Positions 42,901-52,694 of a DNA stretch of 64,000 bases are shown here, piece by piece. How positions within the stretch are numbered: the stretch's first letter is position 1; each line of letters starts with the position of its first letter. The translations under genes and the position numbers were made by a program. The notes under the pieces are model-generated. The model saw only the letters and a list, made by a program, of their open reading frames with translations. It ran no database searches and was not told the origin of the DNA. The stretch is from Sphingobacterium olei (lineage in GTDB: Bacteria; Bacteroidota; Bacteroidia; Sphingobacteriales; Sphingobacteriaceae): contig NZ_SUME01000008.1 of the NCBI RefSeq assembly GCF_005048855.1, positions 124,001-188,000 of the forward strand. The letters run 5' to 3'.

Positions 42901-44103
42901 TGTTAAATCTACTGCGGCTGTCACGTCCCGCTTTCGATCGTACAGGTGTATACCTCCGCCATCGGTTCCGATAAGTACGTCATTTCTATAGGCCAGCAAG
43001 GAGGTAATCATACGCGAATTCAAACCATACTGATCTACTGTACGTATATCCTTTAGCTTAAATTGACTTAAGTTGGTATCGAATTTATTTAGCCCGCCCT
43101 GAAAAGTTCCCACCCAATAAATCCCAAACTTATCGATTAATATAGACCGGATGGATTGATGGCTGATACGTTGCGGGTCACGGCTATCAGGCTTATATGT
43201 TTTTGAGGTGTATGTAGAGACATCTAGCACCTCCAGCCCTCTATCCGTCCCAATCCATAGCCCCCCCTTTTTATCGATGGACATGGCATAGATCCGTCCA
43301 GCGCTTAGCGAGCGCATACTTGGGTAATCGTCAAATCGCTCTACGTTATTGACCTTCTCGTTAAAAACATAAATACCTGATAATGAACCTATCCATATCC
43401 TACTACCTTGATCTTCCACAATCGAAGTGATCATATTATCTGTGCGTTCGCCCCCAACCTTACGGCATATACTATATTTTGAAATTTGTTTATAGTTATT
43501 CGAATACACATAGAGCACGCTGTCTGTCGCGATCCACATCCGCTGCTTACTGTCCTGAAATGTAAAACTAGATACTTTCCCCAGAAAGTTGGCACTTAGT
43601 TTGGCATAACGATCATCTACATTCTTTTCTAGCTGGTGCACATTAATTACAAATAATCCACCGTAGGATGTAACCCATAGTTTCCCAGCATTATCCATAG
43701 CAAGAGAAGTGATCGCACTACTCAGCCAACGTTTGTCGGGTGTTTGTTCATAGTGAACGATCTTGTCCAGCTTACGGTCATAAAAGCTTAGACCTCCACC
43801 GCTGGTTCCAATCCAGATTCTACCCATACCATCTTCAGCCAGTGCAGTAACGTGATTTACTTTCAGCGTCCCCGTAATATCCGGATTGTGCCGATATACC
43901 TTATAATTAATACCGTCGAATCTGTTTAAACCATCTTCAGTTCCGATCCAAAGAAAGCCATAGCTATCGCGGCACATGCTAAAGATCGTATTTGATGATA
44001 GCCCATTCTGGGTATAGTATCGTTGGAAATCAACTGGATACTCTTGTGCGGACACAACAACTATCTTAAGAAAAAAAAGTAGAAATATATATCTAATCAT
44101 CAC
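39985..44103 (-). CDS. Hybrid two-component system regulator (HTCS) of the xylan locus
   Basis: 1372 aa one-protein sensor and activator. Signal/first helix (1-19). Periplasmic propeller repeats fill about 25-690 (many copies of IWIGT, e.g. GFLWIGTEDGLNRFDG). A Y_Y_Y domain (about 700-780), a membrane helix near 795-815, HisKA with phospho-His866 (TNLSHEFRTP) and an HATPase with KDSGIGIPAEAQEHIFESFF follow. The receiver has Asp1171 (IILCDVQMPVMNG). The C-terminal AraC-type DNA-binding domain (about 1270-1372) ends IAYETGFANPNYFTKVFKSKY. It senses xylan oligosaccharides in the periplasm by family analogy. Divergent from the SusC gene it presumably activates. Confidence 0.95.
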   Translation of the reverse strand: MMIRYIFLLFFLKIVVVSAQEYPVDFQRYYTQNGLSSNTIFSMCRDSYGFLWIGTEDGLNRFDGINYKVYRHNPDITGTLKVNHVTALAEDGMGRIWIGTSGGGLSFYDRKLDKIVHYEQTPDKRWLSSAITSLAMDNAGKLWVTSYGGLFVINVHQLEKNVDDRYAKLSANFLGKVSSFTFQDSKQRMWIATDSVLYVYSNNYKQISKYSICRKVGGERTDNMITSIVEDQGSRIWIGSLSGIYVFNEKVNNVERFDDYPSMRSLSAGRIYAMSIDKKGGLWIGTDRGLEVLDVSTYTSKTYKPDSRDPQRISHQSIRSILIDKFGIYWVGTFQGGLNKFDTNLSQFKLKDIRTVDQYGLNSRMITSLLAYRNDVLIGTDGGGIHLYDRKRDVTAAVDLTASKEHSGHHLTILALEEKNDHQVWLGTYKEGLFYYDKKTGKSFQYGIGDGAGKLNNGDVFCLKKDGDGNLWIGTNGGGINVLDARDGTMRKYMRKTTVGDGGSEPNSNFIRAFEEDRNKDMWIGTFGSGVCVFRKATQTFSFFNKNSHNLPSDYVLSLKEDSQGNIWVGTNGSGVGFLKKGAREFDVISERDGLINGVVQSIVEDPDGKIWFSTNKGLSCYDQQAKRFKNYSHFAGLQSGAFMRGAAICMPDGELFFGGQNGFNHYYPNQLKTNTNPANVVLTELKIDNEVVVPSEDGAINTSVLLANRINLQFKQNFSISFEALNLTIPEENQYQYMLEGFDKEWIHAGKEHSAYYTNLDPGNYAFHVRASNNDGIWNEEIKSIQIYVSPPFWRTIYAYFFYAIAIVGGLFYIRHRGIRKLEAKFALEQERNRAKQLIEQQRKEAEQLHQLDTMKIKFLTNLSHEFRTPISLIVGPVDNLMDQIKDAKASEQLGLVKRNARRLLNLVNQLLDFRKMEEQELSLQDTDGELVSFVDDISSSFSDMAQQKGIDYSFRSAADKLYLVFDQNKIERILFNILSNAFKFTPKGGNISVYLEMLEALSDAENCTVRITIKDSGIGIPAEAQEHIFESFFQHDTNGKVINQGTGIGLSIAHTFIKMYSGDIEVKSEVGHGSCFSFSLYMKRSTAETSHILSLDRENNEIDFNDKPTGTEPIDVYRQPTILIVEDDDDFRFYMKDSLISSFQVFEATNGKEGWQKALFHHPDIILCDVQMPVMNGMELAQKLTQDRRTKHIPVVLLTAAQVKNGLICGLEAGAVDYMTKPFDIAVLHAKINSLLVLNQAFKDVYTKQVSVLTPEIEVVSEKELFLQKILAYIYDNINNPQLSVENLSAHLSISRASLYNRLLEYTGMSPVDFIRSAKLERAVALLEKSDKTIAEIAYETGFANPNYFTKVFKSKYQKTPSEYIQSFKN

Positions 44104-44399
44104 GGTGTATAAAATTTACGACTGGCTAGTTGTCTTTCCTTGTTGAATTACTAAGATATAAAATTAATACGATTTTATCTGGAAAACCATGCATATGGTA
44201 AAATTTATTGTTAAAAAGACAATTATCAACTAATTAAGAGAAGGTTGAAACCCATCCATACGGATATTTACAGCAAAAAATGCGCTATAAGCACCATAAA
44301 ACTCAAAAAGCAATGCATTTGACATTCTTACCTATCATTTAGACATTCGTTCCATCTGTGTAATAACCCCATTACATACCTTAGCATTAATTATAAACA

Positions 44400-44442
44400 A
44401 CATTGTTCACCTACATCATCTAGACGTGTACATAAACAATGT
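44400..44442. promoter_or_regulatory. 8-bp inverted repeat in the HTCS-SusC intergenic region
   Basis: ACATTGTT (44400-44407) and AACAATGT (44435-44442) are exact inverses 27 bp apart. They lie about 110 bp upstream of the candidate SusC promoter, in a 542-bp region with no gene. Confidence 0.4.
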
Positions 44443-44520
44443 ATTTGCATAACCAAGATAAACGATTAACAAATGAAAATATGACCAAAACGTAACTACA
44501 GAACACTGCAGCTTCAATTC

Positions 44521-44580
44521 ATGCAATCGCTTGCATACGATTAATCTTGGATTGTTATGTCATATATTAGTGATATATTG
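44521..44580 (+). promoter_or_regulatory. Candidate HTCS-controlled promoter of the xylan core operon
   Basis: The dyad ATGCAATCGCTTGCAT (44521-44536) lies just upstream of ATTG (44551-44554), a 19-nt spacer and TATATTG (44574-44580), an imperfect -33/-7 pair. A further TTGCATA half-site is at 44444-44450. Predicted start is near 44587, about 60 nt before the SusC ATG. The spacing suits an AraC-type activator. Confidence 0.45.
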
Positions 44581-44645
44581 TCTACACCAAGAAACCCAAT
44601 TTAAATTAATAGAATAAAGTTAACCAATTTATATTATTCAGCACT

Positions 44646-47600
44646 ATGATGATCACATCTATATGTTCTCTCTTGAGACACTGTAAGAAACTTTGGGGCC
44701 TTTCCAGCCATATGCTCTTGCTCCCTATTTTCTTATTATCGATCTGCCATGTGATGCCTCTAATGGCACAAGACCGACAAGTAACGGGGCAAATCGTCGA
44801 TCAACAAAACTCACCAGTCGAAAATGCCTCTATCGCCGTGTTAGGTAGCAACATTGCAACGTCTTCATTGGCCGACGGAACATTTTCGCTAAGCGTGCCT
44901 GTTCATGCGGAAAGACTAATTGTAACAAAATTGGGCCACGAAAGAATCGAACTCAATATCCAAAATCAAAGCCAACTTCGGATTATCCTTAACAATAATA
45001 GTATTGAATTAGAAGAAACCATTGTCGTCGGATACGGTACACAAAAGAAAGAAACTGTAGTGGGCGCCATTTCGCAGACCACCGGAAAAGTGTTGGAACG
45101 AGCAGGCGGAGTCGCCAGTGTAGGTGCAGCCTTAACCGGTAATGTACCTGGCGTAATAACAAGTGCCAGTACCGGTATGCCTGGCGAAGAAGATCCACGT
45201 ATTGTAATCCGTGGGCGTAGTACCTGGAACAATACCGATCCATTGATTATGGTCGACGGCGTGGAGCGCCCGATGAGTAGTGTCGATATCAGTTCAATAG
45301 AGACTGTCTCTGTCTTAAAAGATGCATCAGCTACCGCTGTTTATGGGGTACGGGGTGCCAACGGCGTTATTCTGATTACAACAAAAAGAGGAAGAGAAGG
45401 TAAAGCTTCTGTACGCGGCACTGTGAACAATATCGTAAAAACGGTATCGCAGTTACCTGGCAAAATGGATTCTTATGATGCCATGATGCTCCGTAACCGG
45501 GTGATCGAAAACGAATTGGCACTATCCCCAAACAGTTGGGCCGCTTATCAACCACAATATATTATTGACAAGTACCGCTATCCAGCCAATCAGGCAGAAG
45601 CCGAGCGCTACGTCAATACCAATTGGGCAGAAGAACTTTTCAAAGGTCATGCTTTCTCACAAAACAGCAACCTCAATATTGCAGGAGGTACTAAATTTGT
45701 AAAATATTTTGCCAGCGCCGATTACCTGTACGAAGGTGATATGTTCCGCCAAAACGACAACAACCGAGGCTATGAAGCCGGCTATGGATTCAATCGTTTG
45801 AATATGCGTTCCAACCTGGATTTCCAACTCACGCCTACCACAAAATTTTCCGCTAATTTAGCTGGATCGCACGGCACACGCAAAAGCCCTTGGGGAGGAG
45901 GTAATAACTATGCATATTGGATCGCCGCGTACACCGTTCCACCAGATGTGATCTACCCTCGTTATTCAGATGGTACTTGGGGGTTTTACCAGCCCGACTC
46001 CCAAGTGGGTATTAATTCCGCTCAAGTACTAGCTACTTCCGGTGTGGAACTAACAACCACCAATCGAATTACGACCGATTTTATTTTGGAGCAAGATCTA
46101 GGCAAGTTTATTAAAGGCTTAACGGCACGAGGAAGCATGTCATTAGACAATACCTTTGTTGAAGCCGGACGAGGTGTCAATGATTTAAACAATGGTGTAC
46201 AAACCAAATGGATCGATCCCGAGACAGGACTAGCTGTTTACGGCCAAAATATAGACGGAAGCCGGTTCGACTTCGTACAGGGTATCAATTGGGCACAACA
46301 ATCAGGATCGGTAAATAATGGGCAAACGTATAGACGGTTGTTCTATCAATTACAGCTTGATTACGCAACACGTATTGCAGAAGACCATAATGTTACGGCT
46401 ATGGGTTTATTCAATAGAAACCAATATGCGACAGGAAGTATGCAACCCTTTTTCCGCGAAGATTGGGTATTCCGCACCACCTACAACTACAAAGGCAAAT
46501 ATATGCTTGACTACAGTGGTGCCTATACCGGATCGGAGAAATTTGCACGGGAATACCGATTTGGATTTTTCAATTCAGGTGGTATAGGGTGGTTAATTTC
46601 TGAAGAAAACTTCATGCAGGATCTCTCTTTTCTGGATATGCTAAAGCTTCGTGCTTCGTATGGAGACATTGGAGATGATAATGTGAACGGACGTTATCTC
46701 TACCTGACGCAATGGGCCTATGGTGGTCAATCGCATATGGGCGTCATTGGCGAAGCGCCAGAACGCAGTAGCTATACCTGGTATAAAGAAAACGAGCTTG
46801 GAAATCCTAATGTACGCTGGGAAAAAGTACGAAAAACAAACTTTGGTGTTGATTTTGGATTTCTTAATGGCCTAGTTTCTGGACAAGTCAATGTATTCCA
46901 CGATAGGCGTACTGATGTCCTGATTCCCGGCAACAGCCGTGCGGTACCCGATTACTTTGGGGTAAACGCGCCGGTAGCCAACTTGGGTATTGTAGAGAAC
47001 AAAGGATATGAGGTAGAATTCAAAGTTAACAAAGACATCAACCAAAACTGGCGGGTATGGGGTGATTTTAATTTCACCCATGCCAAAGATAAAGTCATCG
47101 AAGGAGATAGCCCATTACTTCTACCTGACTATCAAAGACTTAATAACAAACAAATCAGCCAGACTTATACTAATGTAAGTGCAGGTTATTACAATACCTG
47201 GGACGAGTTGTATTCAAGTACCATGCATGATACCAACGATGGCAATAAGTTACCCGGCAACTACCATATCGTGGATTACAATGGCGATGGTATAATCGAT
47301 ACCAAGGATAATATACCCTACGCCTACCCTTCTACACCTCAAAACACCTATAATCTGACGGTCGGTTTTGACTGGAAAAATTTCAGCATTATGACGCAGT
47401 GGTATGGCGTCAATAATGTGACGAGACAGGTCGTTTTGGGAAGCTTTGATCGACAAAGAAATTTAGCCTATTACGAAGGATCCTACTGGTCTAAAGATCA
47501 GGCCGATGCGGATGTTCCATTACCACGCTGGCTCTCGATGGCCAGTTATACTGCAGCCGATCGCTTTATGTACGATGGCTCATATATCCGTCTAAAGACC

Positions 47601-47813
47601 GCAGAAATTGCGTATAACCTTACGTCGGAAAGCAACTTCATCCGCCGCATGGGCTTTCAGCATATCCGGGTGTTCCTCAATGGGCACAATCTCCTGTTCT
47701 GGTCAAAAATGCCAGACGATCGGGAGTCGAATTATGCAGGTACCGGATGGGCTTCGCAAGGTGCCTATCCTACGGTGAAACGTTTTAATTTAGGCGCAAA
47801 CATTACATTCTAA
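44646..47813 (+). CDS. susC: SusC/RagA TonB-dependent outer-membrane transporter (XusA position)
   Basis: 1055 aa. A long signal region ends near residue 41 (PLMAQ). It is followed by a CarboxypepD-regulatory-like domain (VTGQIVDQQNSPVENASIAVLG) and the TonB-box region EETIVVGYGTQKKETVVGAI. The plug has IMVDGVERPMSSVDISSIE and SVLKDASATAVYGVRGANGVILITTKRG. A large beta-barrel follows, ending in aromatic NLGANITF. It imports xylo-oligosaccharides with its SusD partner 11 bp downstream. The first Met may not be the real start, since Met23 (MLLLPIFLL) would also give a signal peptide. First gene of the core operon. Confidence 0.95.
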   Translation: MMITSICSLLRHCKKLWGLSSHMLLLPIFLLSICHVMPLMAQDRQVTGQIVDQQNSPVENASIAVLGSNIATSSLADGTFSLSVPVHAERLIVTKLGHERIELNIQNQSQLRIILNNNSIELEETIVVGYGTQKKETVVGAISQTTGKVLERAGGVASVGAALTGNVPGVITSASTGMPGEEDPRIVIRGRSTWNNTDPLIMVDGVERPMSSVDISSIETVSVLKDASATAVYGVRGANGVILITTKRGREGKASVRGTVNNIVKTVSQLPGKMDSYDAMMLRNRVIENELALSPNSWAAYQPQYIIDKYRYPANQAEAERYVNTNWAEELFKGHAFSQNSNLNIAGGTKFVKYFASADYLYEGDMFRQNDNNRGYEAGYGFNRLNMRSNLDFQLTPTTKFSANLAGSHGTRKSPWGGGNNYAYWIAAYTVPPDVIYPRYSDGTWGFYQPDSQVGINSAQVLATSGVELTTTNRITTDFILEQDLGKFIKGLTARGSMSLDNTFVEAGRGVNDLNNGVQTKWIDPETGLAVYGQNIDGSRFDFVQGINWAQQSGSVNNGQTYRRLFYQLQLDYATRIAEDHNVTAMGLFNRNQYATGSMQPFFREDWVFRTTYNYKGKYMLDYSGAYTGSEKFAREYRFGFFNSGGIGWLISEENFMQDLSFLDMLKLRASYGDIGDDNVNGRYLYLTQWAYGGQSHMGVIGEAPERSSYTWYKENELGNPNVRWEKVRKTNFGVDFGFLNGLVSGQVNVFHDRRTDVLIPGNSRAVPDYFGVNAPVANLGIVENKGYEVEFKVNKDINQNWRVWGDFNFTHAKDKVIEGDSPLLLPDYQRLNNKQISQTYTNVSAGYYNTWDELYSSTMHDTNDGNKLPGNYHIVDYNGDGIIDTKDNIPYAYPSTPQNTYNLTVGFDWKNFSIMTQWYGVNNVTRQVVLGSFDRQRNLAYYEGSYWSKDQADADVPLPRWLSMASYTAADRFMYDGSYIRLKTAEIAYNLTSESNFIRRMGFQHIRVFLNGHNLLFWSKMPDDRESNYAGTGWASQGAYPTVKRFNLGANITF

Positions 47814-47824
47814 TTGAACCTGTT

Positions 47825-49765
47825 ATGAAACAATATTCAAAATATATTAAGATTCTACTGTCCTGCGGTATGCTGAGTTCTTCAACCATGATATCCTGTG
47901 AGAAATACCTAGACAAAGAAGAACAATCGATCATATCCGAGGAGGAAGCATTTAAAAACTTCAACAACTTCCAAGGATATACTGAAGAGCTATACCACTG
48001 TATTGTCAACTTCAGCAATCTGTATTGGACCAATTCCTGGAATTGGGGGGAGGATGAGATTACATCAACCGCGTCGGACTATCATTTTATACACAAAATT
48101 GACAACGGTAATTTCTGGGGTTGGCAGGCGCAACACGATGGCTGGGGTTCTGGATGGATGGAACAGGGCGACTTTGCAACACCATTTTTTCCTGACGACC
48201 GTAATATCAATAAGGACCTTTGGAATGCCGCTTGGTTTGGGTTACGGAAAATCAGCATCGGACTCGCAAATATGGACAAAATGAACGAAGCTACGCAAGA
48301 AGAACGTGATCTGATCAAAGGGCAGTTGCTTTTCTTTCGTGGTTGGTTTCACCACAGACTAATGGAATATTTTGGTGGTATGCCGTACATCAATTACGTA
48401 CTACCAAGTGATGAGAAGCTAACGCTCCCCCGTCTAAGTTATCACGAATGTGCTGACCTCGCTGCCACAGATTTCCGCGAAGCGGCCAATCTTTTACCCA
48501 TTAATTGGGACGACACTAACCCGGGCAAACGCACCTTAGGTAAAAATGCCCTGCGGATCAATAAAATTATGGCCTTAGGCTACTTAGGTAAAAACTACCT
48601 TTGGGCAGGTAGTCCCCTCATGAATTTTTCGGTTACGGGCAGTCGTACGTACCATACCGACTACTGTAAAAAAGCAGCAGAGGCATTTGGCGAGTTATTG
48701 ACATTGACCGAGAGCGGGCAGGCGCCACATAAATTGGTAGAGTTCGAAAACTATCACCTCAATTTCTACACCATTAGCGAAAACTGGGCGCTTCCCGGCA
48801 GTACCGAAGCTATTTTTAGAGGGCCTTACAATGCGGGTAACAATACACATTACGGAACGAGTAAACAATACATGCCTAGCATAATAACAGAAGGCGATGC
48901 CATCAAATTTTTGCCTACGTCTAACTATGTTAATTATTATGGCATGGCTAATGGCCTCCCCATCAAAGATATTACGCTAGCTGATGCGGAATCAGGTTAT
49001 GATCCACAATATCCTTGGAAAGGGCGTGATCCCCGTTTTTATCATGATATTCTCTTCGATGGATTAACGGTCATAAAAGCAACGATACCTATTCCGGACA
49101 ATATAACAAAAGAAGAAGATAGAATAAAGTATGAAAATGATCGTCGTTATGCACAATTATACAGTAACGGATCTTACCGCAATATTCAGAACGGCAGTCG
49201 AACAGGCTATGTTTTACGGAAATTTATTCCTTTAACGACAAATATCTATGACCGTGCATACGATTACGGTTCCAATATGCACATTTATGTACCCTATATG
49301 CGCCTAGCAGATGTATACCTCATGTATGCCGAGGCATCGTCAATGGGCTACGGTACAGCAACGGGAAAAGCGCCTAACTACACAAAAAATGCAGTAGAAG
49401 CCGTGAACACCATTCGAGACCGCGCGGGCGTCGAAGCTGTAAATAGCAAATTTTTGGGCTCGCCAGAAGCTTTTCTTGGTGAACTACGTCGGGAGAGAGC
49501 AGTTGAGCTAGCGTATGAAGGCCATCGTTTTAATGATTTGAGAAGGTGGTTACTATTGACAGAAAGTCCATATACGGTTAAAACAGCCATCCAATTTGAT
49601 CGCGCAGGAACCTTTAATGCATCCGATCCGACAGAAAACCGAGTAGTTAATATCCGGGAGACCGTTCTACTCGAAAGGAAATTCACCAGTAAACATTATT
49701 GGCTTCCGCTTAAAGTTGCAGATGTTAGTATGTACCCCGAATTTTCACAAAATCCCGGATGGTAA
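47825..49765 (+). CDS. susD: SusD/RagB surface glycan-binding lipoprotein (XusB position)
   Basis: 646 aa. Lipobox with Cys25 (STMISCEKYLDKEEQ), so it is lipidated and surface-exposed. The helical SusD fold shows RGWFHHRLMEYFGGMPYI, LADVYLMYAEAS, VNTIRDRAGV and the C-terminal ELRRERAVELAYEGHRFNDLRRW. It ends in YPEFSQNPGW, as usual for the family. It forms the lid over the SusC channel and binds xylan chains. Translationally close to both SusC genes (11 bp and 30 bp). Confidence 0.95.
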   Translation: MKQYSKYIKILLSCGMLSSSTMISCEKYLDKEEQSIISEEEAFKNFNNFQGYTEELYHCIVNFSNLYWTNSWNWGEDEITSTASDYHFIHKIDNGNFWGWQAQHDGWGSGWMEQGDFATPFFPDDRNINKDLWNAAWFGLRKISIGLANMDKMNEATQEERDLIKGQLLFFRGWFHHRLMEYFGGMPYINYVLPSDEKLTLPRLSYHECADLAATDFREAANLLPINWDDTNPGKRTLGKNALRINKIMALGYLGKNYLWAGSPLMNFSVTGSRTYHTDYCKKAAEAFGELLTLTESGQAPHKLVEFENYHLNFYTISENWALPGSTEAIFRGPYNAGNNTHYGTSKQYMPSIITEGDAIKFLPTSNYVNYYGMANGLPIKDITLADAESGYDPQYPWKGRDPRFYHDILFDGLTVIKATIPIPDNITKEEDRIKYENDRRYAQLYSNGSYRNIQNGSRTGYVLRKFIPLTTNIYDRAYDYGSNMHIYVPYMRLADVYLMYAEASSMGYGTATGKAPNYTKNAVEAVNTIRDRAGVEAVNSKFLGSPEAFLGELRRERAVELAYEGHRFNDLRRWLLLTESPYTVKTAIQFDRAGTFNASDPTENRVVNIRETVLLERKFTSKHYWLPLKVADVSMYPEFSQNPGW

Positions 49766-49795
49766 TCAAGGTAATCGATCCAATTCAATTTAAAT

Positions 49796-52669
49796 GTGAA
49801 GACAATGAAGTATAAAAAAATAAAAATAGCATTGTGCGTAAGTATGGTTGGTTTGAGTATGCTTGACTCATCGGCATTCCGCTTATTTGCACATACCAAC
49901 AATATGGCACCGAATGCTGCATTAATGCAATTGCAGGATAGTTTAATGGCAGATAGCACCCTAGTACAGGTTGCCTTCCGAAAGGTAAGGAAAAAAGACC
50001 TTATGGGCGAAGTGCAAGCGATCGATTTCGCCAAATTGCTTCAAAAAAATTACACGACATATAGTTTAGATAACCTTGATGCCTTAATATCAGGTTATAA
50101 CGGAAACATTTGGGGCTCGGGAGGCCATCTCGTTCTTGTCGACGGATTTCCACGCGATGCAAACAATGTGATGCCTACCGAAATTGAGCAAATTTCGGTA
50201 TTGAAAGGTGCCAATGCTATTGCGCTTTATGGAAGCCGGGCGGCCAAGGGGGTTATTTATATTACCACCAAACGCGGAAAATCCGGAGATCAAAGAATAG
50301 ATATCAGAGCTAATGCCGGTGTCAATACGCCCATTAGCTATCCAAAATACCTTGGGTCGGCAGAATATATGACATTGTATAATGAAGCTAGACGCAATGA
50401 CGGACTACCTAATCTCTATTCGGACGAAAGTATTTATCATCATGCCGCAGGGCTCAATCCGTATCGCTATCCCAACGTCGACTATTATTCGTCGGACTAT
50501 ATCAAAAACAGCTACAACCGATACGACGCTACGGCAGAGGTATCAGGTGGTAGCGAACGCACACAGTATTATACCAATTTTGGTTTTTGGTCTGCCGGCT
50601 CCCTATTAAACTTTGGAGAGGCCGTAGATAACAATACCTCCAATCGGTTTAATATGCGCGGAAATATCAACGTACAATTAAATAGCATCATCTCCTTAAA
50701 TGTAGATGCCGCAGCAAGTTTCTACACCTCCAAAGGCGTAAATGCGGACTATTGGGGTGCAGCTGCAACAGGTCGTCCGCATCGGTTTTCGCCTCTTGTA
50801 CCTATCGATATGATCGAAGAAAGTGACGAAAACTCCTGGATCTATGTTAATAACAGCAATTTCCTCGTCGATGGCAAGTATCTCTTAGGAGGTAGTCAAC
50901 TAGACCAAACAAATGCATTCGCTAATATTTATGCTGGAGGAAACAGCCGACACATGAACCGGCAGTTTCAGTTCAATACCGGATTGGATTTTGATCTCAG
51001 CAGCGTTTTGGAAGGTTTAACATTCGAGACAGCCATGGCCATTGATTACCAGAACCAGTACAACCAGTCGTACAACAATAGCTATGCCATCTACCAAGCA
51101 GCATGGAACAACTATGACGGGAGAGATCAAATCAGCAACCTGACGAAATATGGCGACGATCGGATTTCAGGAGTGCAGAACATTGGCGGAAGTGCCTATC
51201 GGCAAACTTTGGGTTTTACGGGGCAATTGAATTACTCCCGTACCTATGATGACCAACATCACGTATCGGCTATCCTACTGGCCAATGCCTTTCAGATCGG
51301 ACAGTCGCAACAATACCACAAACAAAGTAATGCGAATTTAGGACTTCATTTGGGGTACAACTATGCCAATAAATATTACATAGATTTCAGTGCGGCGCTA
51401 CCCCATTCTGCAAAGTTGCCACCGGCCAAACGCAAGGCAGTTTCTCCTACCCTTTCCATGGCATGGCGACTTAGTGAGGAAGACTTCATGAAAGATAACA
51501 GCATCTTTAATAACCTTCGGTTAATGGCATCAGCAGGAGTAGTCAATACGGATCTCGATATTCAAGATTATTACTTGTATCAGGGCTATTACACCTTCAA
51601 CAATGCAGCATGGTATAGCTGGCGGGACGGTCAATTGGTACATACTTTCGATCGCTTTCGCGGCGAAAACATGGATATGCGTTACCCCCAGCGCCGCGAA
51701 ATTAGCTTCGGTATAGAAGCCGGCATGTACAACAACCTCGTAACTTTTAACGCCTCCTATTTTTACAATCAAATGCATGGTATGCTAGTGCAACCAAGTA
51801 CACTTTATCCGATGTATTTTATGTCCTACTGGCCGAACTATTCGGATATGCCGTTTGTCAACTTCAACGTAGACGAGCGTCAGGGTGTCGATTTTGGCGT
51901 CAATGTGAACAAATCTTATACCAACAGCTTTTTTTCTTTAGGTATGACGGGTCTTTATTACGATACCAAAGCCTTAAAACGCGATGAATTGTACGAAAAT
52001 GCCTATCAAAACCGTACCAACAAACCGCTAGATGCAATTTGGGGACTTCAGAGTCAAGGATTTTACAGCGATCAAGCCGATGTAGATAATGCAGCACTAA
52101 GCACATTCGGTGAAATTAAGCCCGGCGACATCAAATATATTGATCAAAACGGAGACGGAACTATTGACACCCGTGATGAGGTATATTTAGGAAGAGGCGG
52201 ATGGGCAGGAGCGCCATTTTCACTAGGCTTTAACCTTACCGCAAAATGGAAAAATCTGACGTTTTTTGCTGTAGCTACCGGAAGATATGGTGCTTATGCC
52301 ATGAAAAACAGCTCTTACTTTTGGATGGACGGAGAAGACAAGTATTCTATCTTAGCGCGCGATCGCTGGACCGAAGAAACGAAAGAAACTGCTACATATC
52401 CGCGTCTAACTACCGCTATCAGTGATAATAATTTCCGCAGTTCCGACTTCTGGATGTACAAAACGAATCGTTTCGACCTTTCGAAGGTTCAGATCACATA
52501 CGATTTTCCGAAAAGTATATTAGGAAATGGAATAGTTCGTGAGTTAGGCGCCTATGTGAATGGCTTCAACCTAATGACATTTGCCAAAGAAAAGGAAACC
52601 ATGCAACTGACAGTAGGTGGCGCGCCACAAACGCGATTTTTCAATTTTGGTGTGAAAGCTTTATTCTAA
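49796..52669 (+). CDS. susC: Second SusC/RagA transporter, lacking the N-terminal carboxypeptidase-like domain (XusC position)
   Basis: 957 aa, about 100 shorter than the first SusC. The N-terminal export region is weak and no CarboxypepD-like domain is seen. The TonB-box stretch is degenerate (STLVQVAFRKVRKKDLMGEV instead of VVVGYGTQKK). The plug retains LVLVDGFPRDANNVMPTEIE and GANAIALYGSRAAKGVIYI. The barrel and the aromatic C-terminus (FNFGVKALF) are complete. In the tandem xylan systems of Bacteroides and Prevotella this is the second importer. It pairs with the SusD 25 bp downstream. Confidence 0.93.
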   Translation: MKTMKYKKIKIALCVSMVGLSMLDSSAFRLFAHTNNMAPNAALMQLQDSLMADSTLVQVAFRKVRKKDLMGEVQAIDFAKLLQKNYTTYSLDNLDALISGYNGNIWGSGGHLVLVDGFPRDANNVMPTEIEQISVLKGANAIALYGSRAAKGVIYITTKRGKSGDQRIDIRANAGVNTPISYPKYLGSAEYMTLYNEARRNDGLPNLYSDESIYHHAAGLNPYRYPNVDYYSSDYIKNSYNRYDATAEVSGGSERTQYYTNFGFWSAGSLLNFGEAVDNNTSNRFNMRGNINVQLNSIISLNVDAAASFYTSKGVNADYWGAAATGRPHRFSPLVPIDMIEESDENSWIYVNNSNFLVDGKYLLGGSQLDQTNAFANIYAGGNSRHMNRQFQFNTGLDFDLSSVLEGLTFETAMAIDYQNQYNQSYNNSYAIYQAAWNNYDGRDQISNLTKYGDDRISGVQNIGGSAYRQTLGFTGQLNYSRTYDDQHHVSAILLANAFQIGQSQQYHKQSNANLGLHLGYNYANKYYIDFSAALPHSAKLPPAKRKAVSPTLSMAWRLSEEDFMKDNSIFNNLRLMASAGVVNTDLDIQDYYLYQGYYTFNNAAWYSWRDGQLVHTFDRFRGENMDMRYPQRREISFGIEAGMYNNLVTFNASYFYNQMHGMLVQPSTLYPMYFMSYWPNYSDMPFVNFNVDERQGVDFGVNVNKSYTNSFFSLGMTGLYYDTKALKRDELYENAYQNRTNKPLDAIWGLQSQGFYSDQADVDNAALSTFGEIKPGDIKYIDQNGDGTIDTRDEVYLGRGGWAGAPFSLGFNLTAKWKNLTFFAVATGRYGAYAMKNSSYFWMDGEDKYSILARDRWTEETKETATYPRLTTAISDNNFRSSDFWMYKTNRFDLSKVQITYDFPKSILGNGIVRELGAYVNGFNLMTFAKEKETMQLTVGGAPQTRFFNFGVKALF

Positions 52670-52694
52670 CCCGCAGACTCCTAAATAAATTGAC

